8,986 nucleotides of DNA from JAQGMJ01 sp036271855 (lineage in GTDB: Bacteria > Pseudomonadota > Gammaproteobacteria > Burkholderiales > JAEUOS01): the NCBI GenBank assembly GCA_036271855.1, contig DATAZV010000169.1:1-8986 (forward strand). The letters run 5' to 3'. Shown piece after piece: positions 7,474 through 8,986 of the stretch. A program made the translations under genes and the position numbers. Position 1 is the first letter of the stretch; every line of letters begins with the position of its first letter. A model generated the notes under the pieces. The model was not told the origin of the DNA. It did no database searches and was given only the letters and a program-made list of their open reading frames with translations.

Positions 7474-7490
7474 TTGGCAATGTTCTTGCG
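7474..7490 (+). promoter_or_regulatory. Candidate sigma-54 (-24/-12) promoter for the patatin-adc unit
   Basis: The sequence TTGGCAAT-GTTC-TTGCG matches the sigma-54 consensus TTGGCACG-N4-TTGCW at all the critical places: GG at 7476-7477 and GC at 7488-7489, separated by exactly ten bases. The mismatches are AT for CG after TGGCA and G for W at the end. Transcription would start near 7500, leaving about 30 bases of leader with an AAGG ribosome site before the ATG at 7530. A sigma-70-like TTGACA (7464-7469) is just upstream but has no fitting -10 element. The enhancer-binding activator is unknown. The match could still be chance, because it overlaps an inverted repeat. Confidence 0.5.
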
Positions 7491-7506
7491 TCATAAGAAG
7501 CATTGC
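7477..7506. repeat. Imperfect inverted repeat overlapping the promoter region (possible operator)
   Basis: The left arm GCAATGTTCTT (7477-7487) pairs base for base with the right arm AAGAAgCATTGC (7495-7506), with a single unpaired G at 7500 and a seven-base centre (7488-7494). Eleven matched pairs in a short intergenic region is far more than expected casually. It covers the predicted -24/-12 element and the expected start of transcription, so it fits an operator for a dimeric repressor. It could also form a hairpin in a transcript started upstream. No T run follows, so it does not look like a terminator. Confidence 0.55.
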
Positions 7507-7529
7507 AGTCCGCTCCTCACAAGGCAGTC

Positions 7530-8675
7530 ATGGCCACCGCGATCAAGAACATCAAGAAGAAGGTCAAAATCGATCACGAACACATCGCCCTGGTGCTGCA
7601 GGGCGGCGGTGCCCTGGGCGCCTACCAGGCCGGCGTGTTCGAGGAAATCGCCACCATTCCCACCGAGCCGCACTGGGTTGCCGGGGTGTCGATCGGCGCC
7701 ATCAACGCCGCCCTGATCGTCGGCAACCCGCCGGCGCGCCGGGTCGAGCGCATGCGCGAGTTCTGGGAGCTGGTCTCCTCCGGCAGCAGTGGTGCCGCAC
7801 CGTTGTGGGATTTTCAGCGCCAGGTGTTTCACCAGGCCAGTGCGGCGATGGCGGCCCTGGCCGGCGTGCCCGGCTTCTACCAGCCGCGGGTGCCGCCGCC
7901 GTTTCTGCAGCCCGAGGGTACCGACGCGGCAATCAGTTTCTACGACACCAGCCCCTTGCGCGCCACGCTTGAAAAGCTGGTCGATTTCGACCTGATCAAC
8001 AGCAAAAGGGTGCGCCTGTCGGTGGGTGCGGCCAATGTGCGCACCGGCAACTCGGTGTATTTCGACAATACCCGCCAACTCATCGGTCCGGAGCACATCA
8101 TGGCCAGCGGCGCGCTGCCGCCGGCCTTTCCGCCGATGCTGATCGATGGCGAGTACTACTGGGACGGCGGCATCGTCTCCAACACGCCGCTGCAATACGT
8201 GCTCGACAACCGTGGCTACAAGAAGATGCTGATCGCCCAGGTCGACCTGTTTCCCGCGCGCGGCGCCTTGCCGCTGAACATGTCGGCCGTACAGTCGCGG
8301 CAAAAAGACATCATGTACTCCAGCCGCACTCGCTTCAACACCGACAAGGCAGCCGAATTGCAGCGCGCCAAGCAGGCCCTGCAAAACCTCATCGCCAAGC
8401 TGCCGGCGCGCATGCGCAACGACCCCGACGTGAAATACCTGGCCGAGAGCAACCGCGCCGCCCACGTCGACATCGTGCACCTGATCTACCGCCAGAGCCA
8501 GTTCGAGCTGGAGTCCAAAGACTACGAATTTTCGCGCCTGGCCGTCAGCGAGCACTGGGCTGCCGGCCGCCGCGACATGGAGCGCACCATCGAGCATCCG
8601 GAGTGGCTGACCCGCTCCAGCCTGGAAGACGGTGTGGTGGTCTACGACCTGGCACACGACACGATCAAGACCTGA
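7530..8675 (+). CDS. Patatin-like phospholipase family protein with DUF3734 C-terminus
   Basis: This is a serine hydrolase of the patatin family, probably cytoplasmic since no signal peptide is visible. The 381-residue product has the oxyanion-hole motif LQGGGALGAYQAG (23-35), the nucleophile elbow GVSIG with Ser54, and the catalytic Asp212 in WDGGIVSNTP (211-220), so the Ser-Asp dyad is intact. The C-terminal part (about 240-381) resembles DUF3734. Related patatin/DUF3734 genes occur beside 3-hydroxybutyrate dehydrogenase genes, as in the bdhA-patD pair of Legionella, and here the next gene is acetoacetate decarboxylase. That suggests a role in PHB or membrane-lipid turnover, but the substrate is not known from sequence. 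The ATG at 7530 is preferred over a TTG at 7503 because AAGG (7521-7524) precedes it correctly. The N-terminus is lysine-rich (IKNIKKKVK). Confidence 0.9.
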   Translation: MATAIKNIKKKVKIDHEHIALVLQGGGALGAYQAGVFEEIATIPTEPHWVAGVSIGAINAALIVGNPPARRVERMREFWELVSSGSSGAAPLWDFQRQVFHQASAAMAALAGVPGFYQPRVPPPFLQPEGTDAAISFYDTSPLRATLEKLVDFDLINSKRVRLSVGAANVRTGNSVYFDNTRQLIGPEHIMASGALPPAFPPMLIDGEYYWDGGIVSNTPLQYVLDNRGYKKMLIAQVDLFPARGALPLNMSAVQSRQKDIMYSSRTRFNTDKAAELQRAKQALQNLIAKLPARMRNDPDVKYLAESNRAAHVDIVHLIYRQSQFELESKDYEFSRLAVSEHWAAGRRDMERTIEHPEWLTRSSLEDGVVVYDLAHDTIKT

Positions 8676-8686
8676 CTCCCTTTTTC

Positions 8687-8690
8687 AAGG
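8687..8690 (+). promoter_or_regulatory. Ribosome binding site of adc
   Basis: AAGG lies six bases before the ATG at 8697, in the 21-base gap after the patatin stop. It supports that ATG as the start of acetoacetate decarboxylase. The short gap shows no promoter, in keeping with co-transcription. Confidence 0.5.
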
Positions 8691-8696
8691 CCCTCA

Positions 8697-8986
8697 ATGG
8701 ACATCGCCACCGTCAAAGCCACTGCCTTTGCCATGCCGCTCACCAGCCCGGCATTTCCGCGCGGGCCTTACCGTTTCGTCAATCGCGAATACCTGATCAT
8801 CACCTACGAGACGGACATGGATGCGCTGCGCGCCGTGGTGCCGGAACCGCTGGAGGTGACCGTGCCGCACGTCAAGTACGAGTTCATCAAGATGCCGGAC
8901 TCGACCGGCTTCGGCGACTATTGCGAGTCCGGCCAGGTGATCCCGGTGCGCTACGACGGCATGGACGGCGGCTATGTGCATTCCAT
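8697..8986 (+). CDS. adc: Acetoacetate decarboxylase, 3'-truncated by the window edge
   Basis: This enzyme converts acetoacetate to acetone and CO2 through a Schiff base on an active-site lysine. Only the first 96 full codons are in the window, out of about 245 usual for the family, so that lysine (around residue 116) lies beyond the end. The visible part is diagnostic: FAMPLTSPAFPRGPYRF (11-27), EYLIITYETD (31-40), and KMPDSTGFGDYCESGQVIPV (65-84). Arg30, Glu62 and Glu77 correspond by position to Arg29, Glu61 and Glu76 of the clostridial enzyme. It follows the patatin gene by 21 bases with its own AAGG ribosome site, so the two are very likely one operon. A 3-hydroxybutyrate dehydrogenase gene would be the expected next neighbour, but it is not visible. 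Confidence 0.93.
   Translation, partial: MDIATVKATAFAMPLTSPAFPRGPYRFVNREYLIITYETDMDALRAVVPEPLEVTVPHVKYEFIKMPDSTGFGDYCESGQVIPVRYDGMDGGYVHS

Noticed and set aside
7503..7529. TTG start nine codons before the patatin ATG
   Set aside because: It sits inside the inverted repeat with no ribosome site. The ATG at 7530 has AAGG at proper spacing.
8694..8981. - strand open frame of 95 codons at the right edge
   Set aside because: It is antisense to acetoacetate decarboxylase, which is firmly identified by its own conserved motifs.
1..8986. Mobile elements, attachment sites, tRNA/rRNA genes or CRISPR repeats
   Set aside because: No transposase or integrase coding sequence, terminal repeats, cloverleaf or regularly spaced repeats were found on reading both strands.

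Overview
The window is a compact stretch of bacterial chromosome with high GC content. Every supported gene is on the + strand. The order nuoL-nuoM-nuoN-(DUF2818)-(Nudix), then a lipoprotein-release ABC transporter, then a patatin/DUF3734-acetoacetate decarboxylase pair, together with protein-level resemblance, suggests a betaproteobacterium able to make or use polyhydroxybutyrate (PHB). Genus cannot be read from this sequence. I see no RNA gene, CRISPR array, insertion sequence, integrase or shift in base composition, so this looks like resident chromosome rather than a mobile island.

Bases 1-5302 are the distal end of the respiratory complex I operon. nuoL enters already open at base 1, and nuoM and nuoN follow with gaps of 22 and 10 bases. 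These encode the three antiporter-like, proton-pumping membrane subunits, and their key charged residues are intact. A small three-helix membrane protein (DUF2818, GTG start) and a Nudix hydrolase of ADP-ribose pyrophosphatase type follow. The last two share an ATGA stop/start overlap. A weak hairpin with a short T run lies after the Nudix gene, and the 174-base gap that follows shows no convincing promoter.

Bases 5477-7415 hold a permease/ATPase pair of the Lol (lipoprotein sorting) family, overlapping by 8 bases. There is only one permease gene, and it carries a LolC-like Hook loop, so the transporter may be a homodimer of the LolF kind. A strong 10-bp hairpin follows lolD.

Bases 7448-8986 begin with a short AT-richer control region and continue with a patatin-like hydrolase and the first 97 codons of acetoacetate decarboxylase, cut by the window end. 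The control region holds the most interesting sequence found here. One signal is a GG-N10-GC element closely matching the sigma-54 -24/-12 consensus. The other, overlapping it, is an imperfect inverted repeat with 11-bp arms. Together they suggest that the patatin-adc unit is separately and tightly regulated, plausibly in response to PHB, acetoacetate or nitrogen/carbon status. That regulatory reading is inference.

The window contains no clearly new multi-gene system. The best leads are the regulated patatin-adc unit, the histidine-rich insert in NuoL, and the single-permease Lol transporter.
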